26,595 nucleotides of DNA from Geobacter sp. (GTDB taxonomy: Bacteria; Desulfobacterota; Desulfuromonadia; Geobacterales; Geobacteraceae). Where the stretch lies: positions 1-26,595 of the forward strand of contig RPRC01000118.1 of the NCBI GenBank assembly GCA_003857395.1, read 5' to 3'. Positions 8,746-16,595 of the stretch are shown here, piece by piece. The position numbers were made by a program, and so were the translations under genes. The notes beneath the pieces were generated by a model, which did no database searches, was not told the origin of the DNA, and saw nothing but the letters and a program-made list of their open reading frames with translations. The stretch's first letter is position 1; each line of letters opens with the position of its first letter.

Positions 8746-9466
8746 GCGGACCCTTTCTACTCTAGGGCTTAAAAAAACCTATGGTAAGCGGGTAGTGGTT
8801 AACGGCGTCGATCTTGAGGTTCCCTCCGGTGAGGTTGTCGGTCTCCTCGGGCCCAACGGTGCCGGTAAAACGACCACTTTTTACATGGTTGTCGGGCTGT
8901 GCCGACCTGATTCCGGTGAGGTTTTTGTCGGTGATGAAAATATTACCGGGCTTCCCATGTACCTCAGGGCACGAAAAGGAATCAGCTATCTTCCTCAGGA
9001 ACCGTCAATTTTTCGTCGTCTGACGGTGCGGGACAACCTTCTGGCGGTCCTTGAGTCCAGAGACATGTCAACTAAAGAGCGCTTCTCGGTGATGGAACAC
9101 CTGCTGGCCGAGTTTAAAATATCACATCTGGCCCATATTAAAGGATTTTCCCTTTCCGGGGGGGAGCGGCGACGTGTGGAAATTGCGAGGGCGCTGACTA
9201 CCGAACCAGAGTTCATCCTTTTGGATGAGCCTTTTGCGGGAATCGATCCGCTTGCGGTGCTTGATATTCAGAATATTATTGTTGATTTGAAAGCTCGGGG
9301 CATCGGCGTACTTATCTCCGATCATAATGTGCGGGAAACTCTCGGAGTGTGTGATAAAGCCTATATTCTGAATGAAGGCAAAGTGCTTGAATATGGTGAC
9401 CCGAAAAAAATTGCCGAGAGTAAACAGGCACGCGAGATCTATCTGGGGGAAAAGTTCATTCTTTAG
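8726..9466 (+). CDS. lptB: LPS export ABC transporter ATPase LptB
   Basis: Cytoplasmic ATPase that drives extraction of LPS from the inner membrane with LptFG, which are not in this window. The protein has 246 residues. Walker [10 protein letters not shown] is at 42-50, the LptB-typical [15 protein letters not shown] follows, then the signature [15 protein letters not shown] from 143, Walker [14 protein letters not shown] (DE at 167-168) and the H-loop in [10 protein letters not shown] (His200). GGGAAGGGGCGGA before the ATG is a good ribosome-binding site and lies within the end of lptA. The gap to rpoN is 42 bases with no terminator hairpin, so co-transcription is likely. Confidence 0.97.
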   Translation: MTQQSHKRTLSTLGLKKTYGKRVVVNGVDLEVPSGEVVGLLGPNGAGKTTTFYMVVGLCRPDSGEVFVGDENITGLPMYLRARKGISYLPQEPSIFRRLTVRDNLLAVLESRDMSTKERFSVMEHLLAEFKISHLAHIKGFSLSGGERRRVEIARALTTEPEFILLDEPFAGIDPLAVLDIQNIIVDLKARGIGVLISDHNVRETLGVCDKAYILNEGKVLEYGDPKKIAESKQAREIYLGEKFIL

Positions 9467-9508
9467 GACTGTTTTTTTCAAAATCCATTTACAAGGTATG
9501 TAACTTCT

Positions 9509-10957
9509 ATGGCCATTGAAATGCGACAACAAATGAAGCTTTCGCAGCAACTGGTGATGACACCCCAGTTGCAGCAGGCCATAAAGCTTCTTCAGCTCTC
9601 TCGACTCGAGTTGCAGGACCTCGTCAGCCAGGAGTTGGAGGAGAACCCCGTTCTTGACGAATCTCTAGAACTTGAAGAGATCAAGGAAACAGATACCCTT
9701 GAAATAACGGAAAAGGAGACAGCCCCGCAAGAAGGCTCGGAGGTCTTCACAGAAGTCACGGCGGGAGAGGAAACCCTGCAGGATATGGATTGGGCGGCCT
9801 ACCTTGACAGCTATAACTACAGTTCCGGCGAACAGTATTATGATGATGATGACCGGCCTTCCTACGAAAATCTGCTTACCAAGAAGACTACCCTTTTCGA
9901 TCACCTGCTCTGGCAGTTGAAATTGTCGCGCGTGACCGAGCAGGAAATCCTTGTGGGCTCGGAAATTATTGGTAACATTGATGAAGAGGGCTACTTGCGG
10001 TCAACTCTTGCAGATATTGCCCTCACCTGCTCTGTTGACGAAGACTTTGTGGAATCGGTCCTGAAAAAGGTTCAGGAGTTCGATCCCATTGGTGTTGGTG
10101 CCAGGAACCTTCAGGAGTGCCTTCTGCTGCAGGTAAAGCAGTTGGGTATGGAGGGGAGCGTGGTCGAAGCAATGCTCCTCTACCATCTGAAGGACCTTGA
10201 ATTACGGAAGTACAAGCAGATCGCAAAATCTCTCGGGATAGACTTCAACGATGTTCTGGTCGGCGCCAAGATAATCTCCGGTCTTGATCCGAAACCCGGC
10301 AGGCAGTTTTCGCAGGAAGACGTCCATTACATTTCGCCTGATATTTTTGTTTACAAGGTCGGAGAGGAGTTTGTCGTTGTTCTGAACGACGAGGGCATGC
10401 CGAATATCAGGATCAATCCTCTTTATACGGGCGAGGGGCGTTCAACGGGCTTGGATAATCAGAAAGCGGAAGAATATATTAATGAAAAGATGCGTTCTGC
10501 TCTCTGGCTGATCAAGAGTATTCATCAGCGCCAGCGTACTATCTACCGGGTTTCGAAAAGCATCGTAAAGTTTCAGCGAAATTTCTTTGAGCGTGGTATC
10601 GCTTACTTGAAACCTCTGGTTCTCCGCGATATTGCTGAAGACATCGGGATGCATGAATCAACCATCAGTCGTGTTACGACCAACAAGTATATGCAGACGC
10701 CACAGGGTCTGCTGGAATTGAAGTTTTTCTTCAACAGCGGGATTTCGACAGTGGCAGGCGATGATATGGCATCCGAGAGCGTGAAGAACATCATCAAGGA
10801 AATTGTTGATGGGGAGGACCCGCGCAAACCTTTCAGCGATCAGCGGATTGCCGAGATACTCTCCGCGCAAAAGATAACCATTGCCAGACGTACGATCACC
10901 AAATATCGCGAGATGCTGAAGATCGGATCGTCCTCCGAACGAAAACGGCTTTTTTAG
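9509..10957 (+). CDS. rpoN: RNA polymerase sigma-54 factor
   Basis: Alternative sigma factor that recognises -24/-12 promoters and needs AAA+ activators. The protein has 482 residues. Region I is glutamine/leucine-rich (QQMKLSQQLVMTPQLQQAIK), and an acidic region II spans about residues 50-115. The core-binding region contains GARNLQECLLLQV. A helix-turn-helix includes HESTISRVTTNKYMQTPQG, and the diagnostic RpoN box ARRTITKYRE is at 459-468. All parts are intact and the length is normal. AAGG lies 12 bases before the ATG. The position after lptB and before hpf-ptsN is the standard proteobacterial arrangement. I found no -24/-12 element in the window that would suggest self-regulation. Confidence 0.98.
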   Translation: MAIEMRQQMKLSQQLVMTPQLQQAIKLLQLSRLELQDLVSQELEENPVLDESLELEEIKETDTLEITEKETAPQEGSEVFTEVTAGEETLQDMDWAAYLDSYNYSSGEQYYDDDDRPSYENLLTKKTTLFDHLLWQLKLSRVTEQEILVGSEIIGNIDEEGYLRSTLADIALTCSVDEDFVESVLKKVQEFDPIGVGARNLQECLLLQVKQLGMEGSVVEAMLLYHLKDLELRKYKQIAKSLGIDFNDVLVGAKIISGLDPKPGRQFSQEDVHYISPDIFVYKVGEEFVVVLNDEGMPNIRINPLYTGEGRSTGLDNQKAEEYINEKMRSALWLIKSIHQRQRTIYRVSKSIVKFQRNFFERGIAYLKPLVLRDIAEDIGMHESTISRVTTNKYMQTPQGLLELKFFFNSGISTVAGDDMASESVKNIIKEIVDGEDPRKPFSDQRIAEILSAQKITIARRTITKYREMLKIGSSSERKRLF

Positions 10958-10961
10958 CCGT
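10945..10961 (+). other. Small hairpin spanning the rpoN stop codon
   Basis: ACGGCT (10945-10950) and AGCCGT (10956-10961) form a 6-bp stem around TTTTT, and the rpoN TAG lies at 10955-10957. No T run follows, so it is not a normal terminator. It could act as a 3'-end stabiliser or RNase barrier between rpoN and hpf. Confidence 0.4.
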
Positions 10962-11024
10962 ACGAAAGTCAGTACCGACGATTGTTTTAACACTGAATTA
11001 TCAAGTGAAAAGGAGATATTAACC

Positions 11025-11570
11025 ATGCAAGTAACAACAACCTTCAGACATATGGAGTCCAGCGAGCCACTCAAGAATTATGCTCAGGAGAAACTTGAAA
11101 AGGTTCAGAAGTATATCGACGAACCAATTGTTGCCCAGGTTTTCCTGACGGTTGAGAAAATTCGTCATATCGCCGAAATAACCATTACCGCCAGGGGCAT
11201 TACAATCAAGGCTTCCGAGGAGACCAACGACATGTATGCGGCGCTCGATGGGGTTACCGATAAGATCGAGAGACAGCTCCGTCGTTACAAAGAGCGTATC
11301 AAAGAGCACAATCCGGGCAATGAAACTACTGATAGGCGGGTCAAGAAGACCATTCTTGCCGCGGAAAGTATCGAACAACGGCAGGAGCCGGTGATCATCA
11401 AGTCTAATACTTTCTCCATAAAGCCGATGTCGGTGGAAGAGGCAGTCATGCAGATGGATCTCCTTCATAAAGAATTTCTCGTATTTACCGACTCGGTAAC
11501 CGAGGATATCAATGTCATCTATCGTCGCAAGGACGGGAACTACGGTTTGATTGAGCCACAGAAAGGTTGA
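11025..11570 (+). CDS. hpf: Ribosome hibernation promoting factor, long form
   Basis: Binds idle ribosomes and promotes 100S dimer formation in stationary phase or starvation. The 181-residue protein has an N-terminal S30AE/RaiA domain (residues 1-100, starting MQVTTTFRHMESSEPLKNYA). A linker leads to a C-terminal dimerisation domain (about 125-181) recognised by FSIKPMSVEEAVMQMDLL and YRRKDGNYGLIEPQ, which defines the long HPF class rather than the short enteric Hpf. A strong AAAAGGAGAT precedes the ATG. It lies 67 bases after rpoN and 43 bases before ptsN. Confidence 0.97.
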   Translation: MQVTTTFRHMESSEPLKNYAQEKLEKVQKYIDEPIVAQVFLTVEKIRHIAEITITARGITIKASEETNDMYAALDGVTDKIERQLRRYKERIKEHNPGNETTDRRVKKTILAAESIEQRQEPVIIKSNTFSIKPMSVEEAVMQMDLLHKEFLVFTDSVTEDINVIYRRKDGNYGLIEPQKG

Positions 11571-11613
11571 TCATGTTTGTCCGGCCGTTTGTTATTGCAA
11601 GTCGTCTGAAGAA

Positions 11614-12078
11614 TTGAAGAATATTGGAAATTATTTAAATTCGCTGGATATTGTTCCATGCCTTGCCTCCTCGACAAAGGAAGACGTGTTGGGAGAGCTC
11701 ACAGACAAGCTCGTGGCACGTCATTCTGCCTTTGATCGGGAGGAGGTGCTCCGTGCCCTTCTGGAACGGGAATTGCTTGGCAGCACCGGTATAGGGGATG
11801 GCATCGCCATCCCCCATGCTAAACTTCTGCATGGGGGCGACCCCATTGTTGTTTTTGGCCGGAGTACACAAGGCATTAGCTATGATGCTTTGGACGGTAA
11901 GCCGGTCAACCTGTTTTTTCTTTTGCTTGCCGATGTGAATTCGCTTGATCTTTACCTGAAGCTTCTGGCCGGAATTTCTCGCCTTCTGAAAGATCGGGCT
12001 CTGCGTAGTCGTCTGCTGGAGGCTTCAGACGCCGATGCCCTGTATGATATTATTCAGGAACAGGATAACAGGCTTTGA
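11614..12078 (+). CDS. ptsN: PTS IIA-like nitrogen-regulatory protein PtsN (EIIA-Ntr)
   Basis: Phosphorylatable signalling protein of the nitrogen PTS and not a sugar carrier. The fructose/mannitol-type IIA domain is recognised by GSTGIGDGIAIPHAK, with the phospho-His at residue 68, and by GISYDALDGKPVNLFFLLL. Starting at TTG 11614 gives a 154-residue protein whose opening (KNIGNYLNSLDIVPCL) aligns with the usual MKISDYLxxxxIVPDL start of PtsN. A TTG at 11551 would add 21 residues with no counterpart in the family and would overlap hpf. No clear Shine-Dalgarno sequence precedes 11614, so translation may be weak or coupled to hpf. The stop overlaps the hprK start by 4 bases. Confidence 0.93.
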   Translation: MKNIGNYLNSLDIVPCLASSTKEDVLGELTDKLVARHSAFDREEVLRALLERELLGSTGIGDGIAIPHAKLLHGGDPIVVFGRSTQGISYDALDGKPVNLFFLLLADVNSLDLYLKLLAGISRLLKDRALRSRLLEASDADALYDIIQEQDNRL

Positions 12079-13034
12079 TACAATGTAGTCCCACCATCGA
12101 AGATCTCCTCCATGATGCGGAGTATGGACTTGACCTTACCCTGCTTGCGGGAGAGAGAGGTCTTGGCAACAAGATAGAAACTCCGCGCATACAGAAACCT
12201 GGTCTCGCACTCACAGGTTACACGGAACACCTGCATCCGAACCGGATCCAAATTCTCGGCAATACGGAGATATCCTATCTTCGGCAGCTATCCGAAGAAA
12301 CGGCAAACTGCCACCTCGAAAAGCTCTGTGCATTTCCCATCATCTGTTATGTGATTACCATGGGCCTTGATCCCCCTGCATGCCTTGTCAGTGCGGCCAA
12401 CGAGGCGGGGATACCCCTCTTGAGGACCCATCACCTCACTTCGACCTGCATTTCTCTGGTAACGAAATTTCTGGAGGCAAGGCTTCTTCCAATCACCCAT
12501 ATTCCCGGTGTTCTGGTTGATATCCTTGGCGTGGGGGTGTTGATTCTCGGAAAAAGCGGCATTGGCAAGAGTGAATGTGCCCTTGACCTGGTAAATCGCG
12601 GTCACCGCCTCGTGGCAGATGACGTGGTCCAGATCAGGAAAAGAAGCCTGGGATCCATCGTCGGCAGTGCCACGGAATCCCTGCAGTTCCGCATGGAGAT
12701 CAGAGGGCTTGGTATTATCAGTATCAAGGATCTTTTTGGAATTTCCGCCATACGGGAAAAGAAAATCATCAACCTCGTAATCGAGCTTGTGGAATGGGAT
12801 CCGAACCAGGAGTATGATCGTCTGGGAATTGATGACGAAACCTTTACGATTCTCGAAGTGGGATTTCCCTATCTGAAGGTGCCTGTTCGGTTTGGCAGAA
12901 ATCTTACGTCAATTCTTGAGGTGGCTGCGCGGAATTTTCTTTTGAAGGGGATGGGGTATCATTCGGCACGGGAGTTTGATGAGAACCTCCTGGCACGCTT
13001 GGAAGCCTGTCATACTGGTGACGAAGTTGAGTAA
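12075..13034 (+). CDS. hprK: HPr kinase/phosphorylase
   Basis: Phosphorylates and dephosphorylates HPr on Ser46, linking metabolic state to PTS signalling. The 319-residue long-form protein has an N-terminal domain (IETPRIQKPGLALTGY, LGNTEISYL). The catalytic domain carries Walker A GKSGIGKS at 159-166, GHRLVADD with Asp182/Asp183, and the HprK signature EIRGLGIISIKDLFG at 208-222. TTG at 12075 overlaps the ptsN stop by 4 bases. Oddity: the His that precedes GVLVD in the family (His140 of the Lactobacillus enzyme by P-loop spacing) is Pro144 here, with a His at 142. The substrate HPr with Ser46 is encoded 1.4 kb downstream. Confidence 0.95.
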   Translation: MIQCSPTIEDLLHDAEYGLDLTLLAGERGLGNKIETPRIQKPGLALTGYTEHLHPNRIQILGNTEISYLRQLSEETANCHLEKLCAFPIICYVITMGLDPPACLVSAANEAGIPLLRTHHLTSTCISLVTKFLEARLLPITHIPGVLVDILGVGVLILGKSGIGKSECALDLVNRGHRLVADDVVQIRKRSLGSIVGSATESLQFRMEIRGLGIISIKDLFGISAIREKKIINLVIELVEWDPNQEYDRLGIDDETFTILEVGFPYLKVPVRFGRNLTSILEVAARNFLLKGMGYHSAREFDENLLARLEACHTGDEVE

Positions 13035-13038
13035 GAAA

Positions 13039-13896
13039 ATGCGGATCGTTATCATAACCGGCTTGTCTGGATCGGGAAAGTCAACCGGTGTAAGGGTCTG
13101 CGAAGACGAGGGTTTTTTCTGTATAGATAATCTGCCGGTCAGTCTTATTCCCACCTTTGTCGAGCTGGTTGCAAAGTCTGCGGACAGTACGAGGGATGTC
13201 GCTCTGGTCATGGACATCCGGGATTTCGAATCCCTGCGCGGTTATGAGAAAGTTCTGCAAACTGTTCGGGAGGCCGGGCATACGGTAGAGATTGTTTTCT
13301 TCGATGCTTCCGACGAAGTGCTTATCCGCCGGTATTCGGAGACGCGACGTCGGCATCCGGTGTTAAAAAGTGGTTCAGTGCCGGAGTGCATCAGATATGA
13401 ACGGGAGCAGTTGGCTGGGTTGCGACGGATGGCAACCCGGGTCATTGATACCTCGGAGTTTAATATCCATGAGTTGAAGGAAGCAGTCATCTCTTTTCTG
13501 AAAGGCAGCGAAAAAGCCAGGGAAATGACGGTGCATCTGCAGTCCTTTGGTTTTCGGTATGGCATCCCCCTTGAATCTGATCTGGTGATGGACGTACGCT
13601 TTCTTCCCAATCCTTATTTTGTGCCGTCATTACGTGCGTTTTCAGGGCTTGACCCACTGGTGCGCGAGTATGTTCTGGGAAAAGAGGAGACCAAAAGGTT
13701 CCTTACCAAATTCACTGTTTTATTGGAGTTTTTGATTCCTGGGTATCAGCGGGAGGGAAAGTCCTACCTGACTATTTCCACCGGATGCACCGGCGGAAAA
13801 CACCGATCCGTGGCAATAACGGAAGAACTGAAAAGTTTTTTTGCAGACAAAAATGTGATTGTAAAGATCACTCACCGGGATATCGGGAAGGGGTAG
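13039..13896 (+). CDS. rapZ: RNase adapter/nucleotide-binding protein RapZ (YvcJ family)
   Basis: P-loop protein of the RapZ/YvcJ family. In enterics it guides RNase E to the GlmZ sRNA to control amino-sugar (LPS and peptidoglycan precursor) synthesis. Walker A GLSGSGKST is at residues 8-16. The signature FFDASDEVLIRRYSETRRRHP is recognisable mid-protein, and the C-terminal domain has SFGFRYGIP and STGCTGGKHRSV (Cys250). At 285 residues it is of normal length. ATG 13039 is 4 bases after the hprK stop. TTG 13027 is a possible alternative four codons upstream. Whether it acts through an sRNA here is unknown, since no glmS or GlmZ-like gene is visible. Confidence 0.95.
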   Translation: MRIVIITGLSGSGKSTGVRVCEDEGFFCIDNLPVSLIPTFVELVAKSADSTRDVALVMDIRDFESLRGYEKVLQTVREAGHTVEIVFFDASDEVLIRRYSETRRRHPVLKSGSVPECIRYEREQLAGLRRMATRVIDTSEFNIHELKEAVISFLKGSEKAREMTVHLQSFGFRYGIPLESDLVMDVRFLPNPYFVPSLRAFSGLDPLVREYVLGKEETKRFLTKFTVLLEFLIPGYQREGKSYLTISTGCTGGKHRSVAITEELKSFFADKNVIVKITHRDIGKG

Positions 13897-13899
13897 TCT

Positions 13900-14292
13900 A
13901 TGATAGGGTTGGTATTGGTTGCTCACGCGGGGTTGGCAAAGGAACTACTTGCGGCAGCCGAAATGATAGTTGGTCGAATTGAAAAGGCGGAGGCCATTGG
14001 CATCACTTCGAAAGACTCCGTGGAGCAGATCAGGGAGAGTGTTGCCTGTGCCATTGAAAAAGTTTCCGATTCCGGAGTCATCATTATGGCTGACATGTTT
14101 GGTGGTACTCCCTCAAATATGAGCATTTCATTTTTAAAGGACAATGAAGTTGAAGTGATCACCGGGGTAAACCTCCCGATGGTGATAAAGTTTGCTTCGG
14201 AACGGGATAAACTCGGCGTCGCACAACTGGCCTCTTCTTTGAAAAAGTGCGGCCTTGAGAGTATTTCTGTTGCCGGCGAGTACCTGAAATAA
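13900..14292 (+). CDS. PTS system mannose-type EIIA domain protein
   Basis: A stand-alone 130-residue IIA domain of the mannose (ManX) superfamily. It begins MIGLVLVAHAG with the phosphorylatable His at residue 9, and contains IIMADMFGGTPSN and ITGVNLPMVIKF, both typical. No EIIB, EIIC or EIID gene accompanies it. It sits between rapZ (3-base gap) and ptsH, so it more likely serves as a regulatory phosphate acceptor than as part of a mannose permease. Its target is unknown. Confidence 0.93.
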   Translation: MIGLVLVAHAGLAKELLAAAEMIVGRIEKAEAIGITSKDSVEQIRESVACAIEKVSDSGVIIMADMFGGTPSNMSISFLKDNEVEVITGVNLPMVIKFASERDKLGVAQLASSLKKCGLESISVAGEYLK

Positions 14293-14337
14293 TTTCTTCT
14301 CAGGGCTTTCCGGATGATTCGTAAAGTATCGTGGGCT

Positions 14338-14368
14338 CCGACGGGATACACCATTTTCCCGTGTTCGG
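14338..14368 (+). other. Hairpin in the EIIA-ptsH intergenic gap
   Basis: CCG+ACGGG (14338-14345) can pair with CCCGT (14358-14362) and, after a 3-base bulge, CGG (14366-14368). The 107-base gap 14293-14399 is the longest break inside the rapZ-ptsI cluster. It holds this structure but no clear promoter and no T run. It may be an mRNA processing or stabilising element. Confidence 0.3.
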
Positions 14369-14399
14369 TGCTACTTCGCTGCAGGGTGGAAAGTTATCT

Positions 14400-14666
14400 A
14401 TGTTGATTGAGGAATTTGTCATACCGAATAAATTGGGACTTCACGCCAGGGCATCGGCGTTGCTGGTGAAAACTGCCAGTCGCTTCAGTTCCGATATCTT
14501 TATTGAGCGTGAAGACATTGAGGTGAACGGAAAAAGCATCATGGGCATTATGATGCTTGCTGCGGCAAAGGGTAGCGTTATCCGCGTCAAGATTAAAGGC
14601 GCGGACGAGGTGGACGCGATGAATATTCTCGGGGAACTCATAACGGATGGTTTCGGAGAAGACTAA
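14400..14666 (+). CDS. ptsH: Phosphocarrier protein HPr
   Basis: An 88-residue phosphocarrier accepting phosphate from enzyme I and passing it to IIA proteins. It has the active-site motif KLGLHARAS with His15 and the regulatory site NGKSIMGIMML with Ser46, the residue HprK modifies. Both are at canonical positions, so the kinase-substrate pair is complete in this operon. ATG 14400 has AGGGTGGA upstream. In-frame extension to GTG 14331 would add 23 unrelated residues and is rejected. The 3' end overlaps ptsI by 20 bases. Confidence 0.96.
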   Translation: MLIEEFVIPNKLGLHARASALLVKTASRFSSDIFIEREDIEVNGKSIMGIMMLAAAKGSVIRVKIKGADEVDAMNILGELITDGFGED

Positions 14667-16410
14667 AAACAGAATATACCAAGGGACTGGCGCTTCTCCC
14701 GGAATTGTCATCGGGGAGGCGCGTGTCGCCGACCGGACCAAGGTTGTCGTTGTCGAAAGATTTGTTCCTGCCGAGGAGATTGCCGGCGAGATTGAACGTT
14801 TTCATGCGGCGCTCCTGAGGGCGAAGGAAGATCTCCTTTCCCTGAAGGACCAGATATCCCGGACGCAAGGCACAGAGCATCTTTACGTCATCGATACTCA
14901 TCTCATGATTCTCGACGATACCATGTTGACCATGGAAACCGTCAGCCTCATCGAGCAGGAGATGATTAACGCTGAAGCTGCCCTGAACCGGACTCTCAAG
15001 AAGTTCAAAGAGTTTTTCGATGGGATCGAAGACGAATATCTCCGCGAGCGGGGCAGTGATGTAGAGACCGTGGTCGAACGGGTTTTACGTAATATGCTCG
15101 GAAAGCGACACGAACTGCTCTGTGCCGCGGAGGGGCGTGTGGTGATAGTTGCCCACGACCTTTCACCCGCCGATATTCTCCAGTTCGATAAAGAGAAGGT
15201 TATTGGTTTTGTCACCGATTTGGGAGGGAAAACATCCCATACTGCCATCGTATCACGCTCTCTGGAAATTCCGGCCGTCGTCGGTCTCGAAAGTATTACC
15301 GGGGAAGTGGTGGACGGCGATTCGATTATTGTTGACGGAGCCAAGGGTCTCGTAATCGTTAATCCTGATGAGGAGACTTTTCGCGACTATCTCCAGCATA
15401 AGCAGTACTATGAGTACCGTGAAAAGGAGCTCTTGAAGCTGCGGGACCTTCCGGCTGAAACAATAGACGGTCAGCGGATGCTCCTGAAGGGAAACGTAGA
15501 ATTCATGGAGGAAGTTCCTTCCATTAAAAAACATGGTGGTGATGGGATCGGTCTCTATCGGACCGAGATGCTCTTCCTGGGGCGATCAACCATCCCTGAT
15601 GAAGAGGAACAGTTTCGTACCTACGTCGAAATTGCCCGTCAGATGGCACCTTACCCGGTAACTATCAGGACTCTGGACGTAGGTGGTGACAAGTTTGTCC
15701 CGGAGCTTAATCTCGACGATGAACTGAACCCCGCCCTCGGCCTGCGGGCGATCCGTCTGTCGCTCCGCTGTCCTGAATTGTTCAAGACGCAGTTGCGCGC
15801 GATTCTTCGTGCAAGTAACTTTGGTACCGTGAAGGTGTTCTTTCCGATGATCTCCGGGGTCGGCGAGATACGTTCTGCAAAGGCCTTGCTGGAGGAGGCC
15901 CGGGAGGAGTTGCGGGCAGCGTCCATTCCTTTTGACGAGGAGATGGAAATCGGTATCATGATTGAGACGCCATCGGCGGTTATTATTGCTGACCTGTTGG
16001 CGACCGAGGTGGATTTCTTCAGTGTCGGCACCAATGACCTTATCCAGTATTCGCTGGCAATCGACCGGACCAACGAGCATCTTTCCGATCTCTATGAGCC
16101 TTTGCATCCGGCGGTTCTGAGATCTCTGAAAATTGTAGCCGATGCTGCTCACGGCGCGGGAATCTACGTGAGCATCTGCGGGGAAATGGCAGGTGAGCCC
16201 AATTATCTGCCGATACTTCTGGGGTTGGGATTCGACGAGCTTTCCATGAATGCGGTGTCCATTCCCAAGGTCAAGAAAATTCTTCGCCGCTGCAGTCGGA
16301 GTGACGCGGAAAAAATGGTCAAGCAGGCCCTGTCTTTTGCGACTGCGTCCGAGGTTGAGTCCTATCTTGAGAGTCAGATTGTAACCAAGTTTTCCGATAG
16401 CATCGATTGA
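14647..16410 (+). CDS. ptsI: Phosphoenolpyruvate-protein phosphotransferase (PTS enzyme I)
   Basis: First enzyme of the phosphorelay: it takes phosphate from PEP and gives it to HPr. The 587-residue protein has the N-terminal HPr-binding helical domain. The phospho-histidine domain carries GGKTSHTAIVSRS with His198. The C-terminal PEP-binding barrel has GIGLYRTEMLFL, DVGGDKFVPEL, FSVGTNDLIQYS and the catalytic Cys511 in ICGEMAGEP. No N-terminal GAF domain is present, so by architecture it resembles the sugar-type EI rather than EI-Ntr (PtsP). It overlaps ptsH by 20 bases, so HPr and EI are made together. With no permease in the window, it most likely drives the regulatory IIA proteins PtsN and the mannose-type EIIA. 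Confidence 0.97.
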   Translation: MVSEKTKNRIYQGTGASPGIVIGEARVADRTKVVVVERFVPAEEIAGEIERFHAALLRAKEDLLSLKDQISRTQGTEHLYVIDTHLMILDDTMLTMETVSLIEQEMINAEAALNRTLKKFKEFFDGIEDEYLRERGSDVETVVERVLRNMLGKRHELLCAAEGRVVIVAHDLSPADILQFDKEKVIGFVTDLGGKTSHTAIVSRSLEIPAVVGLESITGEVVDGDSIIVDGAKGLVIVNPDEETFRDYLQHKQYYEYREKELLKLRDLPAETIDGQRMLLKGNVEFMEEVPSIKKHGGDGIGLYRTEMLFLGRSTIPDEEEQFRTYVEIARQMAPYPVTIRTLDVGGDKFVPELNLDDELNPALGLRAIRLSLRCPELFKTQLRAILRASNFGTVKVFFPMISGVGEIRSAKALLEEAREELRAASIPFDEEMEIGIMIETPSAVIIADLLATEVDFFSVGTNDLIQYSLAIDRTNEHLSDLYEPLHPAVLRSLKIVADAAHGAGIYVSICGEMAGEPNYLPILLGLGFDELSMNAVSIPKVKKILRRCSRSDAEKMVKQALSFATASEVESYLESQIVTKFSDSID

Positions 16411-16507
16411 CCTTCTGCGGGCCCATTCCGCAAGCCCGGAAACTGACCTGCTGAATCCGGTTTTTATTGGACTGCAGGCCATATTATCCAAGAATGTTAT
16501 TTATGAC

Positions 16508-16537
16508 TTGACAAAGGTGCGGGCGGAATTTTACCAT
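16508..16537 (+). promoter_or_regulatory. Sigma-70 promoter of metK with a surrounding dyad
   Basis: Perfect -35 TTGACA (16508-16513), an 18-base spacer and TACCAT (16532-16537). An inverted repeat AAAGGTG (16513-16519) / CACCTTT (16539-16545) brackets the spacer and -10 box, so it could be an operator. The predicted start near 16543-16545 leaves a leader of about 50 bases that can form a small hairpin (ATGG 16546-16549 with CCAT 16562-16565). In the rest of 16411-16595 I see only short GC dyads after the ptsI stop and no known SAM riboswitch. Confidence 0.65.
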
Positions 16538-16595
16538 CCACCTTTATGGGGGTTTTTCCCGCCATTTTAGCAGACAACGAGAGGAGTATCATCAC

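Noticed and set aside
11710..11730. Sigma-54 (-24/-12) promoter candidates such as TGGCACGTCATTCTGC in ptsN and TGGCACCTTTCTCTGC near 951
   Set aside because: The GG to GC spacing is 11 instead of the required 10 bases, and both lie inside coding sequence. No correctly spaced element was found in any intergenic region.
14331..14399. A GTG-initiated extension of HPr
   Set aside because: The extra 23 residues lie over the intergenic hairpin and have no counterpart in HPr. ATG 14400 places His15 and Ser46 at their canonical numbers.
15586..16491. A 301-codon minus-strand open frame opposite ptsI, and a similar 271-codon one at 3568-4383 opposite pyrG
   Set aside because: The plus-strand proteins carry every catalytic motif of EI and CTP synthase. 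The antisense translations are low-complexity and match nothing I know.
16411..16595. SAM riboswitch upstream of metK
   Set aside because: The leader from the predicted start is only about 50 bases and lacks the multi-helix junction of SAM-I or an obvious SAM-II pseudoknot.
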